The notes: a model not told the origin generated them from the sequence alone. A stretch of 64,000 bases of DNA from Escherichia sp. ESNIH1 (GCA_002918705.1 PQKR01000001.1:558001-622000), one strand, 5' to 3'; positions 18,466 through 31,287 are shown, counted from the stretch's first letter. Made by a program: numbers and translations.

Positions 18466-19395
18466 TTACGCTTTAGGTTTATTAACCCACCAGATGCCCG
18501 AGCAGACCAGCACCAGCGCAATGGCGTATTTCATCTCAAGGATATTCTCCCCAAGGAAGATCGCCGACAGCACCGTGCCCGCGACCGGGATGACAAAGTT
18601 AAACGGCGCAATCATGCTGACGCGGTTGTACTTGAGCAGCACGCTCCACAGGGCAAAGGCAATGGATGAGAGCAGCGTCAGATAGCCGAGCAGCGCCGCC
18701 GCCTTCACGCTATGCACCGCCAGCGTGCCGCCGGTAAGATAGCCCCCCAGCACCAATACCCCACCGCCAAACGCCAGCTGCCAGCCGGTCATCACCGTTG
18801 GATCGACGGTTTGCGAGATGCGTTTGCCATACAGCATTGAGGCCGACAGGATAAACGCCGCCAGCACCACAAAGCCGTCTCCCATCATGCTAAAGCTAAA
18901 ATCCAGCAGCGAATGGTTGACGTTCACCAGCATCACCCCGGCAAAGCCCAGCACGCAGCCGATGCTCTTGTTGTAGCTGAGCCTGTCGTTTTTATAGATC
19001 AGGTGGGCCAGCAGCACGCTGAAGAAGGTGCCCGTGGCATTCATGATCGAGCCCTTCACCCCGGTGGTAAAAGCGAGGCCAATATAGAAGAAGATGTACT
19101 GAATCGAGGTCTGCGTCAGGCCCAGGAACGCGATCTGGCCATACTGGCGCGGGCTGAGCCGGGCGATGGGTTTACGCTGCGCCATCGCAAACAGCAGCAG
19201 TAGAAGACCGGCAAACAGGAAGCGGTAGCCAGCAAAGACGATCTTCGAGGGGATATCGTCGGTGGCGATAGCAAAGAGTTCATAGCCGCTCTTAATGGCG
19301 GGATAGGAGCTCCCCCAGAGCAGGCAGCAGAGCGTAGCCCCGGCATAGGCGACGTTTCGACGGGCAAAAGCCGGTACTGAAGAGACTGTTTCCAT
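18466..19395 (-). CDS. EamA/DMT-family transporter
   Basis: 309 residues from the ATG at 19395, with GAGG just upstream; the frame reads back to 19509 but the extension crosses the rplI terminator. Ten hydrophobic segments form two EamA repeats (LCCLLWGSSYPAIKSG near the N-terminus; PVAGTVLSAIFLGENILEMKY in the last repeat). Predicted inner-membrane exporter of unknown substrate. I do not recognise an E. coli gene at this position, so it is an accessory gene between ytfB and the rpsF operon. A 9-base inverted repeat lies 11 bases before the start codon. Confidence 0.82.
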   Translation of the reverse strand: METVSSVPAFARRNVAYAGATLCCLLWGSSYPAIKSGYELFAIATDDIPSKIVFAGYRFLFAGLLLLLFAMAQRKPIARLSPRQYGQIAFLGLTQTSIQYIFFYIGLAFTTGVKGSIMNATGTFFSVLLAHLIYKNDRLSYNKSIGCVLGFAGVMLVNVNHSLLDFSFSMMGDGFVVLAAFILSASMLYGKRISQTVDPTVMTGWQLAFGGGVLVLGGYLTGGTLAVHSVKAAALLGYLTLLSSIAFALWSVLLKYNRVSMIAPFNFVIPVAGTVLSAIFLGENILEMKYAIALVLVCSGIWWVNKPKA

Positions 19396-19405
19396 TTCCT
19401 CACCA

Positions 19406-19428
19406 AAATTAAAATCGCGTTTTAATTT
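19406..19428. promoter_or_regulatory. Perfect inverted repeat in front of the EamA gene
   Basis: Arms AAATTAAAA (19406-19414) and TTTTAATTT (19420-19428) are separated by TCGCG. It is AT-rich and ends 11 bases upstream of the start codon, overlapping the expected promoter or leader. It looks like a repressor site, but no regulator gene is adjacent. Confidence 0.45.
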
Positions 19429-19496
19429 ATTATCGGGGAAGGGGTGAGGAATTGATACCCGACACCGTTGGGAGTGTCGACGGGGTCGCAAAAAGC

Positions 19497-19521
19497 AAAA
19501 CGCCTGCACAAGGCAGGCGTT
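19497..19521 (-). terminator. Terminator of the rpsF-priB-rpsR-rplI operon
   Basis: Arms AACGCCTGC and GCAGGCGTT with a 5-base loop. In the leftward direction the hairpin is followed by TTGCTTTTTGC. It lies 30 bases after the rplI stop. Confidence 0.88.
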
Positions 19522-19550
19522 TCAGTGTTATCTCAAACGAGAGTCGCAGA

Positions 19551-20012
<462 letters not shown>

Positions 20013-20041
20013 TCAAAGTCGTATTAATGGACCGTGCCCGA

Positions 20042-20588
<547 letters not shown>

Positions 20589-20594
20589 CAGAAA

Positions 20595-21070
<476 letters not shown>

Positions 21071-21344
21071 GGCTGAAAAATTGACGCGTAATCATACTTG
21101 CGAAGCCAGACGAACTCAAGGTGATTGCGCAAATAATTCGCACAAAGCGTGAAGTGCGCTTTTTCGGCGGGTCTAAGCTTGGTCAATCCGCATTGCGGTA
21201 AATTTTTGTACAACTGCAGCAGAAACGATCGCGGTGAGGTTGCCCGCCAGAGAGTACACTTTATATAAGCCCGAACGCGAGTGAGGAGCCGCTCCTCTAC
21301 GATCGCGCATCAGTGAGCCGTTGATGAGTGAGTTGGGGTGCAAC

Positions 21345-21554
21345 ATGATGAAAAGAATCACTATTCCATTGCTGACGGCGTTGCTGCTGAGCACCAGCGC
21401 AACGGCGGCAATTTATCTCGATCCCCATCCCGAACGGAATATGGATGACGTGATGAGCTTAGGCGTAGTATATATAAACCACAATCACGCCACTGACAGT
21501 GAAGCTGGCCAGCCCCCCAAGCAAGAGAGCGAGGCACACGCTGCAAAGTACTAA
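21345..21554 (+). pseudogene. yjfY: yjfY remnant: DUF1471 (YhcN-family) periplasmic protein, 3'-truncated
   Basis: 69 codons from an ATG with GGGG six bases upstream. The signal peptide MMKRITIPLLTALLLSTSATA is intact, and ERNMDDVMSLGVVYINHNHATDSEA clearly matches YjfY (about 91 residues in E. coli). The homology ends at AAKY-stop, just where the family's second strand (YYHVILMRE) should begin; one more conserved H follows the stop, then nothing similar. The last quarter of the domain is missing and its place is taken by the start of the MFS gene. It is likely non-functional, though a short secreted peptide could still be made. Confidence 0.7.
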
Positions 21555-22746
21555 CACCGAACATGCCACGACGCTAAGTCGTATCCCGCGCGGCGTCTGG
21601 GTTCTCGGCGGCGTTAGCCTGCTTATGGATGTCTCATCGGAGATGATCCACAGCCTGCTGCCGCTGTTTATGGCGACCACCCTCGGTGCCAGCGTTATTA
21701 TTATTGGCATCATCGAGGGGCTAGCCGAAGCCACCGCCCTGATTATCAAAGTTTTCTCTGGCGTCCTCAGCGACTACCTTGGCAAACGCAAGGGTCTGGC
21801 CATGCTCGGCTACGGCCTTGGCGCACTGAGCAAGCCGCTCTTTGCCCTTGCTGGCTCCTCGGGCATGGTACTTACCGCACGCATGATCGACCGCGTTGGC
21901 AAGGGCATTCGCGGCGCGCCGCGGGATGCACTGGTGGCCGACGTCACGCCGCCTGAGATCCGCGGCGCGGCCTACGGGCTACGTCAGTCGCTGGATACCG
22001 TTGGCGCCTTTCTCGGGCCGCTGCTGGCGGTGGCGCTGATGTTTCTCTGGCACAACGATTTTCAGGCTATCTTCTGGGTAGCCGTCATTCCGGGCGTGAT
22101 GTCCATCGCCCTGCTCTGGTTTGGTCTGCACGAGCCGAAAACCCCCGTTGCCCATAAGCGCACCAACCCGCTGCGCCGGGAGAGCTTAAAGAAGCTCAGC
22201 GCCGCCTACTGGTGGGTCGTGGGCTTAGGCGCCATCTTTACCCTGGCCCGCTTTAGCGAGGCGTTTCTTGTCCTGCGCGCCAACCAGATGGAGATCCCGC
22301 TGTTTGCCATCCCGCTGGTGATGGTCGCCATGAATCTGGTCTACAGCGTGACGGCCTATCCGTTTGGCAAACTCTCAGACCGCATGAGCCATAGCGGCCT
22401 ATTACAAGCCGGGCTGCTGGTGCTGATCGCCGCCGATATCGCCCTGGCGCTCAGCCAGCACTGGAGCACGCTGCTGCTTGGCGTCGGCCTCTGGGGGATC
22501 CATATGGGCATGACCCAGGGCTTGCTGGCCGCCATGATCGCCCATACCGCCCCGTCGGCGCTGCGCGGAACCGCCTTCGGCATGTTTAATCTCATTAGCG
22601 GTATCGCGATGCTGCTGGCCAGCACCGGCGCGGGCATTCTATGGGAGACGTTGGGCGCTGCCTCGACCTTCTATGCCGGGGCGGTTATCTGCGTAATTAC
22701 GCTGCTGGGTATGCGGCTCACGCCTGCGGCATACCAGCAGCATTAA
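21499..22746 (+). CDS. Major facilitator superfamily transporter
   Basis: About 400 residues with 12 hydrophobic segments. The first begins near VWVLGGVSLLMDVSSEMIHSLLPLFM. The conserved MFS loops are DYLGKRKG after segment 2 and GKLSDRMSHSG in the second half. RMIDRVGKGIRGAPRDALVADVTPPEIRG is typical of a drug/efflux-type subgroup. The start is uncertain. GTG at 21499 has no ribosome binding site and lies inside yjfY; CTG at 21540 has GAGG six bases upstream and gives a more family-like N-terminus. The substrate is unknown. It is convergent with ulaF. Confidence 0.8.
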   Translation: MKLASPPSKRARHTLQSTNTEHATTLSRIPRGVWVLGGVSLLMDVSSEMIHSLLPLFMATTLGASVIIIGIIEGLAEATALIIKVFSGVLSDYLGKRKGLAMLGYGLGALSKPLFALAGSSGMVLTARMIDRVGKGIRGAPRDALVADVTPPEIRGAAYGLRQSLDTVGAFLGPLLAVALMFLWHNDFQAIFWVAVIPGVMSIALLWFGLHEPKTPVAHKRTNPLRRESLKKLSAAYWWVVGLGAIFTLARFSEAFLVLRANQMEIPLFAIPLVMVAMNLVYSVTAYPFGKLSDRMSHSGLLQAGLLVLIAADIALALSQHWSTLLLGVGLWGIHMGMTQGLLAAMIAHTAPSALRGTAFGMFNLISGIAMLLASTGAGILWETLGAASTFYAGAVICVITLLGMRLTPAAYQQH

Positions 22747-22768
22747 GCACTTTTACTTCGGCCTGGGT

Positions 22769-23455
22769 TTACTTCTGTCCGTAGTAGGCGTGTGCGCCGT
22801 GCTTGCGCATAAAGTGCTTATCCATCAGATAGCCATCGATGGGTTTCAGACCCGGATTAATGCCACGCGCGATCCACGCCATTCGCGCCACCTCCTCCAT
22901 GACTACCGCGTTGTGCACCGCATCGTGCGCGTCTTTACCCCAGGCAAAGGGGCCGTGCTGATACACCACCACGCCCGGGGTATGCAGCGGCTCGCCATCC
23001 TTTAGCGTTTCGATGATCACCCTGCCGGTATTTAGCTCATACTCGCCCTGCACCTCCTCCTCGGTTAATGCCCGCGTGCAGGGAATATCGCCGAGGAAGT
23101 AGTCTGCATGGGTGGTGCCCAGCGCCGGGATAGCCCGCCCGGCCTGCGCCCAGGCGGTGGCGTGCGTGGAGTGGGTATGCACCACCCCGCCGAGGGAGGG
23201 ATAGCGGCGATAGAGCGCCAGATGGGTGGCGGTATCGGAGGAGGGTCGCAGTGTGCCCTCCACGACCTCACCCTGCAGATCCACTATTACGATGTCGTCC
23301 GCCTTCAGCGCGTCATAGGCCACGCCGCTGGGCTTGATGGCCACCAGCCCACGCGCCCTGTCGATGGCGCTGACGTTGCCCCAGGTAAAGGTCACCAGGC
23401 CGTAGCGCGGCAGATCTAAATTGGCCTCTAAAACCTGCTGTTTAAGCTGCTGCAT
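22769..23455 (-). CDS. ulaF: UlaF, L-ribulose-5-phosphate 4-epimerase
   Basis: 228 residues from the ATG at 23455, as in E. coli UlaF (AraD family, class II aldolase fold). It converts L-ribulose 5-phosphate to D-xylulose 5-phosphate, the last step of L-ascorbate breakdown. Zinc-binding histidines are seen in [13 protein letters not shown] and in the later [18 protein letters not shown] and TWGNVSAID are the phosphate-binding regions. It overlaps ulaE by 14 bases, so the two are translationally coupled. Last gene of ulaABCDEF. Confidence 0.95.
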   Translation of the reverse strand: MQQLKQQVLEANLDLPRYGLVTFTWGNVSAIDRARGLVAIKPSGVAYDALKADDIVIVDLQGEVVEGTLRPSSDTATHLALYRRYPSLGGVVHTHSTHATAWAQAGRAIPALGTTHADYFLGDIPCTRALTEEEVQGEYELNTGRVIIETLKDGEPLHTPGVVVYQHGPFAWGKDAHDAVHNAVVMEEVARMAWIARGINPGLKPIDGYLMDKHFMRKHGAHAYYGQK

Positions 23456-24308
23456 GAGTATCCTCCAGCAGTCCGGCCCGCGCCATGCGCTCACAAACCC
23501 ACGCCCGCGCCTTCGCCACCTCCTGCAGCGGATCGGCCGCCGTCTCACTCCACATCTCGATCAGGTAAGGCCCGCAGTAGCCGCTCTCTTTCAGCGTGCG
23601 GAAGCAGCGTTCAAAGTCCACTACGCCAGTGCCGAAGGGAACGTTTTTAAAGACGCCGGGCTGCGTATCCTTCACGTGCACCGCCACGATATGCCCGCTG
23701 CCCGCCCGCAGCTCCATCTGCACGTCGTTGTCCCACGCCGAGAGGTTGCCGATGTCCGGGTAGAGCTGGAACCACGGATTATTCAGGTAGTGGGTATAGC
23801 CAAGCGCTTTGCTGATGGAGTTCATCAGCGGATAGTCCATGATCTCCATCGCCAGCGTCACCTGCGCCCGGCTGGCCATCTCGACGCTCTCCTTCAGCCC
23901 ATCGCGAAAGCGGCGGCGCGTCTCGTCGTTGGCCTGCTGATAGTAAACGTCGTAGCCAGCCAGCTGGATCACGCGGATACCGACGTCCTGCGCCAGCTGA
24001 ATAGCACGACGCATGATCTCCAGCCCCTCGGCGCGCACCGCGTCATCTTCGCTGCCCAGCGGAAAGCGACGGTGGGCGCTCAGGCACATGGAAGGAACCC
24101 GCACCCCGGTGTCGGCTACCGCCTTCACCAGCGCCAGCCGCTCGTCACGGCTCCACGCCAGCCGGGCCAGCCGGGCGTCGGTTTCGTCGATCGACATCTC
24201 AACAAAGTCGAAGCCCAGCGTTTTTGCCAGAGCAAGACGCTCATACCAGCACTCCCCGGCAGGGAGCGCTTTTTCATAGATGCCAAGCGGCACGGTTTTC
24301 GACAGCAT
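23442..24308 (-). CDS. ulaE: UlaE, L-xylulose-5-phosphate 3-epimerase
   Basis: 288 residues (284 in E. coli), xylose-isomerase-like TIM barrel. It converts L-xylulose 5-phosphate to L-ribulose 5-phosphate. Recognised segments include [44 protein letters not shown] and the metal-ligand region [10 protein letters not shown] plus [18 protein letters not shown] precedes the ATG. Fifth gene of the ula operon. Confidence 0.95.
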   Translation of the reverse strand: MLSKTVPLGIYEKALPAGECWYERLALAKTLGFDFVEMSIDETDARLARLAWSRDERLALVKAVADTGVRVPSMCLSAHRRFPLGSEDDAVRAEGLEIMRRAIQLAQDVGIRVIQLAGYDVYYQQANDETRRRFRDGLKESVEMASRAQVTLAMEIMDYPLMNSISKALGYTHYLNNPWFQLYPDIGNLSAWDNDVQMELRAGSGHIVAVHVKDTQPGVFKNVPFGTGVVDFERCFRTLKESGYCGPYLIEMWSETAADPLQEVAKARAWVCERMARAGLLEDTHAAA

Positions 24309-24317
24309 AGCGGCTCC

Positions 24318-24968
24318 TTAGCTCCACAGCTGGGCGATAGCGCGTTTAAACTGCCGCGCGGCCTGCACCGGATCGGCGGCATCGCGGATGCTGCGCCCGG
24401 CGATAAACACGTGGATGGGAATACCTTTGAATAGCGGGAGATCCTCCAGCGCCAGCCCGCCGGTGACGGTGACCTTAAAGCCCATGTTCGCCAGGCGTTT
24501 GATCGCGCTAATATCCGCTTCGCCCCAGGCAACGCCCGCCGCCTGCGCATCGCGGCTGCGGTGGTAGACCACCTGCTGAATCCCTGCGTCCCGCCAGGCC
24601 TGGGCCTGCTCCCACGTCCAGAATCCGGTCAGTTCGATTTGCACGTCGCCGTTAAACTCGTGGGCGACGTCGAGCGCGCCCCTGGCGGTGTTGATATCCG
24701 CGCAGCAGATCACGGTGACCCAGTCGGCATTGGCCTCAAAGCACATGCGGGAGAGGATCTTCCCGGCATCGGCAATTTTGGCGTCGGCCAGCACGATTTT
24801 ATGCGGATAGAGCGCCTTGAGATCGCGCACCGCGCGCACCCCTTCCCCCACGCAGAGGATGGTACCCACCTCAATAATGTCCACCTCTTCGGCAATCAGC
24901 CGCGTAGTGGCGTAGGCATCGGCAAGGGTTTGGTTATCCAGTGCGACCTGGAGCATAGGTAATGGCAT
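24318..24968 (-). CDS. ulaD: UlaD, 3-keto-L-gulonate-6-phosphate decarboxylase
   Basis: 216 residues from the ATG at 24968 (AAAAGGAAA upstream), identical in length to E. coli UlaD. Orotidine-monophosphate-decarboxylase-fold barrel with the catalytic DAKIADAGK motif and [15 protein letters not shown] near the N-terminus. It decarboxylates 3-keto-L-gulonate 6-phosphate to L-xylulose 5-phosphate with Mg2+. Confidence 0.96.
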   Translation of the reverse strand: MPLPMLQVALDNQTLADAYATTRLIAEEVDIIEVGTILCVGEGVRAVRDLKALYPHKIVLADAKIADAGKILSRMCFEANADWVTVICCADINTARGALDVAHEFNGDVQIELTGFWTWEQAQAWRDAGIQQVVYHRSRDAQAAGVAWGEADISAIKRLANMGFKVTVTGGLALEDLPLFKGIPIHVFIAGRSIRDAADPVQAARQFKRAIAQLWS

Positions 24969-24981
24969 CGTCGTTTTCCTT

Positions 24982-25449
24982 TTACATGGCCGCCGCAGTG
25001 GCGTTATCAATTAAATCAAGGACCTCCTGCTCACTACGGCAGGCGCGGAGGCGATCAAAATTGGCTTCATCTTCAAACAGGTTAACGATCTGCATAATGC
25101 CGACCTCCTGATGAGTGTGGGCATCCACCGCCGCCAGGGTGATCAGAATGTCGACCGGATCGTTATCTTCATGGTTGAACGCCAGCGGCGTCTTCAGCGT
25201 CACCAGCGCAAAACCGGTTTTTTTAACGCCCTCTTCCGGACGGCCGTGGGGCATCGCCAGCCCCGGTGCGAGCACAAAGTAGGGGCCAAATTTTTCAACG
25301 CCGTCGAGAATGGCCTGGTAGTAGCGCGGCTCGACCACATCCGCTTCCACCAGCAGATCGACGCCAATTTTCACGGCCTCCTGCCAGGTTTCGGCCTCCG
25401 CCTGCAGGCGAACAGAGTGGTTCTGCGCCAGCGAATCACGTAGTTTCAT
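24982..25449 (-). CDS. ulaC: UlaC, L-ascorbate PTS EIIA component
   Basis: 155 residues (154 in E. coli). PTS EIIA type 2 domain with the phosphorylated histidine in [15 protein letters not shown]. It takes phosphate from HPr and passes it to UlaB. It starts 3 bases after the ulaB stop. Confidence 0.96.
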   Translation of the reverse strand: MKLRDSLAQNHSVRLQAEAETWQEAVKIGVDLLVEADVVEPRYYQAILDGVEKFGPYFVLAPGLAMPHGRPEEGVKKTGFALVTLKTPLAFNHEDNDPVDILITLAAVDAHTHQEVGIMQIVNLFEDEANFDRLRACRSEQEVLDLIDNATAAAM

Positions 25450-25452
25450 GGC

Positions 25453-25764
25453 TTATCCTTGCTTCATATCCTGCGGAAAATGGGCCTTGATCACCTCCAG
25501 CAGCTTGGGACCAAAGTCTGCTGCCGAGAGCATATTGCGCACGCCCACCACGTACTTGTTGCCTGTTACCGTAATTTCGCTGGCGACATGCGTGGAGGCG
25601 ATGATGATATCGGCGCCGTTCAGCTCGCTTTTGTACTCGCCAACGGCGCAGCTGTTGACGGTATGCGCGATCCCCTGCTGGGTAAGAAACTGATCGACTT
25701 TCATTTTCATAATCATTGAGCTGCCTTGCCCGCAGCCACACACTGCCAGAATACGTACGGTCAT
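25453..25764 (-). CDS. ulaB: UlaB, L-ascorbate PTS EIIB component
   Basis: 103 residues from the ATG at 25764 (101 in E. coli). EIIB P-loop with the phosphocysteine Cys9 in [13 protein letters not shown]. coli has CGNGQGSS, so position 11 is an extra cysteine here. It transfers phosphate from UlaC to ascorbate during transport through UlaA. It lies 13 bases after ulaA. Confidence 0.95.
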   Translation of the reverse strand: MTVRILAVCGCGQGSSMIMKMKVDQFLTQQGIAHTVNSCAVGEYKSELNGADIIIASTHVASEITVTGNKYVVGVRNMLSAADFGPKLLEVIKAHFPQDMKQG

Positions 25765-25777
25765 AACTTCACTCCTC

Positions 25778-27526
<1,749 letters not shown>

Positions 27527-28591
27527 ATGAGTAAAGTGGAGACCATTACCCGTGAATCCTGGATCCTGAGTACCTTTCCGGAGTGGGGAAGCTGGCTGAA
27601 TGAAGAGATTGAACAGGAGCGCGTCGCCCCCGGCACCTTTGCCATGTGGTGGCTGGGCTGCACCGGGATCTGGCTCAAATCAGAGGGGGGTACCAACGTC
27701 TGCGTCGATCTCTGGTGCGGCACGGGCAAGCAGAGCCACGGCAACCCGCTGATGAAAACCGGCCACCAGATGCAGCGCATGGCGGGGGTGAAAAAGCTCC
27801 AGCCCAACCTGCGCACCACCCCGTTTGTGCTCGATCCTTTTGCGATCCGCGAGATCGACGCCGTGCTGGCCACCCACGATCACAACGATCATATTGACGT
27901 TAACGTTGCCGCCGCCGTGATGCAGAACTGCGCCAGCGACGTGCCCTTTATTGGGCCGCAGACCTGCGTCGATCTGTGGGTCGGCTGGGGCGTACCGCGC
28001 GAGCGCTGCATCGTCGTGAAGCCCGGTGACGTAGTGACGGTGAAGGATATCGAGATCCACGCCCTGGACGCCTTCGACCGCACGGCGTTGATCACCCTGC
28101 CGGCGGATCAAAAAGCCGCGGGCGTACTGCCGGACGGGATGGATCTGCGCGCCGTAAACTATCTGTTCAAAACGCCCGGCGGCTCCCTGTACCACAGCGG
28201 CGACTCGCACTACTCCAACTACTATGCGAAGCACGGCAATGAGTACCAGATAGACGTGGCGCTGGGATCCTACGGCGAGAACCCGCGCGGCATTACCGAT
28301 AAAATGACCAGCGCCGATATCCTGCGCATGGCGGAGGCGCTGAATACCAACGTGGTCATTCCATTCCATCACGATATCTGGTCAAACTTCCAGGCCGACC
28401 CGCAGGAGATCCGCGTTCTGTGGGAGATGAAAAAAGATCGCCTGAAGTATGGCTTTAAGCCGTTTATCTGGCAGCCGGGCGGCAAGTTCACCTGGCCGCT
28501 GGACAAGGACAATCTGGAATTCCACTTCCCACGCGGGTTTGACGACTGTTTTACCTGCGAGCCTGACCTGCCGTTTAAATCCTTCCTGTAA
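27527..28591 (+). CDS. ulaG: UlaG, L-ascorbate-6-phosphate lactonase
   Basis: 354 residues, as in E. coli UlaG. Metallo-beta-lactamase fold with the metal motif [12 protein letters not shown]. It opens the lactone of L-ascorbate 6-phosphate to 3-keto-L-gulonate 6-phosphate, the first cytoplasmic step after UlaABC. GTAAGGAG precedes the ATG. It is divergent from ulaA and under the same UlaR control region; a terminator follows. Confidence 0.97.
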   Translation: MSKVETITRESWILSTFPEWGSWLNEEIEQERVAPGTFAMWWLGCTGIWLKSEGGTNVCVDLWCGTGKQSHGNPLMKTGHQMQRMAGVKKLQPNLRTTPFVLDPFAIREIDAVLATHDHNDHIDVNVAAAVMQNCASDVPFIGPQTCVDLWVGWGVPRERCIVVKPGDVVTVKDIEIHALDAFDRTALITLPADQKAAGVLPDGMDLRAVNYLFKTPGGSLYHSGDSHYSNYYAKHGNEYQIDVALGSYGENPRGITDKMTSADILRMAEALNTNVVIPFHHDIWSNFQADPQEIRVLWEMKKDRLKYGFKPFIWQPGGKFTWPLDKDNLEFHFPRGFDDCFTCEPDLPFKSFL

Positions 28592-28601
28592 AACGCATAA
28601 C

Positions 28602-28626
28602 GTGCCGGCCAGGTCCGGCACTTTTT
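28602..28626 (+). terminator. ulaG terminator
   Basis: Arms GTGCCGG (28602-28608) and CCGGCAC (28615-28621) are followed by TTTTT, directly after the ulaG stop. Confidence 0.88.
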
Positions 28627-28697
28627 ACCTGTAGGCTTAGTAATTCACGACTATTTCAAATAGTATCGTAAAAAATCATGTTTAATCGGCATAGCTC

Positions 28698-29453
28698 ATG
28701 ACGGAAGCGCAACGACACCAAATTTTACTTGAACAGCTGGCGCAGACCGGGTTTGTGACCGTAGAGCAGGTCATTGACCGGCTTGGCGTCTCCCCCGCCA
28801 CGGCGCGTCGCGACATTAACAAGCTTGATGAGAGCGGCAGGCTGAAAAAGGTGCGCAACGGCGCGGAGGCGATCAGCCAGCAGCGGCCGCGCTGGTCGCC
28901 AATGAACATCCACCAGGCACAGCATCTGGATGAGAAGGTGCGTATTGCCAAAGCGGCCGCGCTGCTGGTCAACCCTGGCGAAAGCGTGGTGATCAACTGC
29001 GGCTCAACGGCCTTTTTGCTGGGCCGTGAGATATGCGGCAGGCCGGTGCAGATCATCACTAACTATCTGCCGCTGGCGAACTACCTGATCGATCAGGAGC
29101 ATGAGAGCGTAGTGATCATGGGCGGGCAGTATAATAAGAGCCAGTCCATTACTCTCAGCCCACAGGGCAGTGAAAACAGCCTCTACGCCGGGCACTGGAT
29201 GTTTACCAGCGGCATCGGCCTGACCGCCGACGGCCTCTATAAAACCGACATGCTGACGGCGATGGCAGAGCAGAAGATGCTTAACGTGGTTGGCAAGCTG
29301 GTCGTGCTGGTGGATAGCAGCAAGGTCGGCGAGCGCGCCGGGATGCTCTTTAGCCGCGCTGACCAGATCGATATCGTGATCACCGGCAAGCAGGCCAGCC
29401 CGGAGATCGTTAAGCAGCTTGAGGCGCAGGGCGTTAAGGTAATGCGCGTTTAA
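28698..29453 (+). CDS. ulaR: UlaR, DeoR-family repressor of the ula regulon
   Basis: 251 residues (as in E. coli). An N-terminal DeoR helix-turn-helix (about 6-58, [41 protein letters not shown]) is followed by a DeoR C-terminal sensor domain related to sugar-phosphate isomerases. In E. coli L-ascorbate 6-phosphate releases it from the ulaA-ulaG control region. Its stop codon overlaps that of convergent yjfP by four bases. Confidence 0.96.
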   Translation: MTEAQRHQILLEQLAQTGFVTVEQVIDRLGVSPATARRDINKLDESGRLKKVRNGAEAISQQRPRWSPMNIHQAQHLDEKVRIAKAAALLVNPGESVVINCGSTAFLLGREICGRPVQIITNYLPLANYLIDQEHESVVIMGGQYNKSQSITLSPQGSENSLYAGHWMFTSGIGLTADGLYKTDMLTAMAEQKMLNVVGKLVVLVDSSKVGERAGMLFSRADQIDIVITGKQASPEIVKQLEAQGVKVMRV

Positions 29454-30187
29454 AGATGCGCGTTAAAGAACGCCACCGCCGCTTCCAGCGCCGCCGGGGT
29501 GATCCGATGGCGAACCCCCGCCTCCCAGCGGCAGGTAAGATGTCGATGCAGGTCGGCATCCTGTAGTGCGCTATGCAGGCGGTGCGATTCTGCCGCCGGG
29601 ACGACGTCATCCTCTTCACCGTGCCAGAGCAGCAGCGGGCGGGAGGCAAGCTGCGTCAGATGTCTTTCTACGTCCCATTCCGCCAGCGGGGCGACAATTT
29701 CGTTCAGCTCAGCGGCCGTCTCTGCCTGCGGTGGGAACAGCGTCCGGGAAAGCGAGGTAAAGTAGCCCGAGCCCATCAGGCTGGCGACGCAGACCAGTTC
29801 CGGATGATGCGTCATCAGGCCAAGTGCCGTCATGCCCCCCATCGATGCGCCGCCCACCGCCAGACGTCCTTGCGCAACCCAGCCCTCGCTCACCAGCGCA
29901 TCCCGCAGGGCCGGAAACTCAAGAAAGTTGCTCTTCAAAATCTGCCAGAACTGGCCCAGCCGCGCCTGCTCGTCACCGTTAAAGCGCGATCCGTGGTCGC
30001 GGGCGTCGGGCATCACGACCCGAAAACCTGCCTGTGCCAGCGCAACAGCGAAGTAGCTGAAGACCAGCTTTGATGATCCAAAGCCGTGGTAAAAGATCAC
30101 GGTGGGCAGGGGTACGGCACGTTTTCCGGCGGGTGTCGCGTGCAGGATCTCAATGCCTGCCAGCTGGCGCGTCTCAAGTTCAATCAT
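29450..30187 (-). CDS. yjfP: YjfP, alpha/beta-hydrolase esterase
   Basis: 245 residues from the ATG at 30187 (CAGGAG upstream; 249 in E. coli). Alpha/beta-hydrolase fold with oxyanion region [10 protein letters not shown], nucleophile elbow [12 protein letters not shown] and the late catalytic His in GVRHRITP. E. coli YjfP is a carboxylesterase active on short acyl esters; the natural substrate is unknown. It is convergent with ulaR. Confidence 0.92.
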   Translation of the reverse strand: MIELETRQLAGIEILHATPAGKRAVPLPTVIFYHGFGSSKLVFSYFAVALAQAGFRVVMPDARDHGSRFNGDEQARLGQFWQILKSNFLEFPALRDALVSEGWVAQGRLAVGGASMGGMTALGLMTHHPELVCVASLMGSGYFTSLSRTLFPPQAETAAELNEIVAPLAEWDVERHLTQLASRPLLLWHGEEDDVVPAAESHRLHSALQDADLHRHLTCRWEAGVRHRITPAALEAAVAFFNAHL

Positions 30188-30414
30188 GGCGATCTCCTGA
30201 TAAAGCCTTTGGTATGCCACGTCCCCCTGCACTACGCAAGCCGCTGCCGTTACGCGTACAAGAAAACAGTGAGAAGTACATTACGCTTTCGCATTATTTA
30301 CAGCGGAAAATAACGCGAGAGCTAGCAAAATGGGAACATTCTCCATAAGGTTATTAAAGGAAGCACTACACTATGGCTAACGGGCCAGGGCTATCGGGAA
30401 ATAAGAGAAACGCT

Positions 30415-30717
30415 ATGCATCGATTCACACCGCTTTTTTTAGCGCTGAGCCTCAGCGGCTGTAGCATGCTGCAAAGTACGCCGCATCCCGCGCCGCCAGT
30501 GAGCGACCAGCCGCAGGAGATCAGCCGCAACCAGACGGCAGGTCTGCAAAAGATGCAAACGATTAGCGTCATGGTGCGTGGATCGCCGATGGACGTCGAG
30601 TCGGAAATTAAAGCCAAAGCAGCGGCCATGAAGGCTGATTACTATCTCATCCTTTTGGATGACGAAACCATCGTTCCTGGCCAGCGATATGGACAGGCTA
30701 TTCTCTATCGTCAGTAA
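30415..30717 (+). CDS. bsmA: BsmA (YjfO), DUF1471 lipoprotein affecting biofilm and motility
   Basis: 100 residues from the ATG at 30415. The lipoprotein signal MHRFTPLFLALSLSGC ends in a good lipobox (LSGC), so it is probably acylated. A DUF1471 (YhcN-type) domain follows (about 42-100, MQTISVMVRGSPMDVESEIKAKAAAMKADYYLILL). In E. coli BsmA influences biofilm stress response and motility. It lies in the same cluster as yjfN, another DUF1471 protein, and upstream of a chemoreceptor. A longer in-frame start at 30373 would bury the lipobox. Confidence 0.85.
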   Translation: MHRFTPLFLALSLSGCSMLQSTPHPAPPVSDQPQEISRNQTAGLQKMQTISVMVRGSPMDVESEIKAKAAAMKADYYLILLDDETIVPGQRYGQAILYRQ

Positions 30718-30823
30718 CGATGCATTGTTTTTTAAAGGATATTTACACTGCTTTGCGTCCGTAGACTTTTTCCCACTTACAATCATTCAGGGTCGGTCAG
30801 GAACATGTAAAAGGAGCGGATTT

Positions 30824-31099
30824 ATGAAACGATCTCTTGCTTTAACTTCACTGCTGCTCTCCGTTGGTCTGGTGAGCACCACCGCGCAATCTGCGGAGTT
30901 TGCCAGCGCTGACTGCGTGACGGGTCTGAATGAGATTGGCCTTATTTCCGTGAGCAATGTCTCCGGCAGCGTACAGGATGTAGAGCGTGCCATTGCCCTG
31001 AAAGCCGACGAACAGGGTGCCTCCTGGTACCGCATCATCAAAATGGATGAGGTACAGAGCGCTAATAGCTGGCAGGCGCAGGCGATCCTCTACGCCTGA
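30824..31099 (+). CDS. yjfN: YjfN, secreted DUF1471 protein
   Basis: 91 residues from the ATG at 30824 (AAGGAG seven bases upstream), the E. coli length. A signal peptide with cleavage near TTAQSA is followed by a DUF1471 domain with FASADCVTGLNEIGLISVSNVSGS and ADEQGASWYRIIKMDE. It ends in a hydrophobic tail (AILYA). E. coli YjfN has been described as a periplasmic activator of the protease DegP through its hydrophobic C-terminus; the tail here is compatible with that. Confidence 0.9.
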   Translation: MKRSLALTSLLLSVGLVSTTAQSAEFASADCVTGLNEIGLISVSNVSGSVQDVERAIALKADEQGASWYRIIKMDEVQSANSWQAQAILYA

Positions 31100-31228
31100 G
31101 GTGGTTGGCCCTGGCTACATTCTGTGCTGCGCCCCCTAAAAACGGTGGCTACCTTTTCTGTTGCGTTTTAATTACCATAATGTAAGTGTGCCAATACATT
31201 TTCTTAACATTTTGTTACACAGATCTGC

Positions 31229-31255
31229 TAAATATTAGCGCGTAACTGCCGTTGA
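31229..31255 (+). promoter_or_regulatory. FliA (sigma-28) promoter of the second chemoreceptor gene
   Basis: TAAATATT (31229-31236), then 11 bases, then GCCGTTGA (31248-31255). Each half matches the consensus (TAAAGTTT, GCCGATAA) in 6 of 8 positions, with exact spacing. The start codon is 32 bases downstream. Confidence 0.6.
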
Positions 31256-31287
31256 ACGAGCCACACTTCTCGGGCAACGGACACTCT

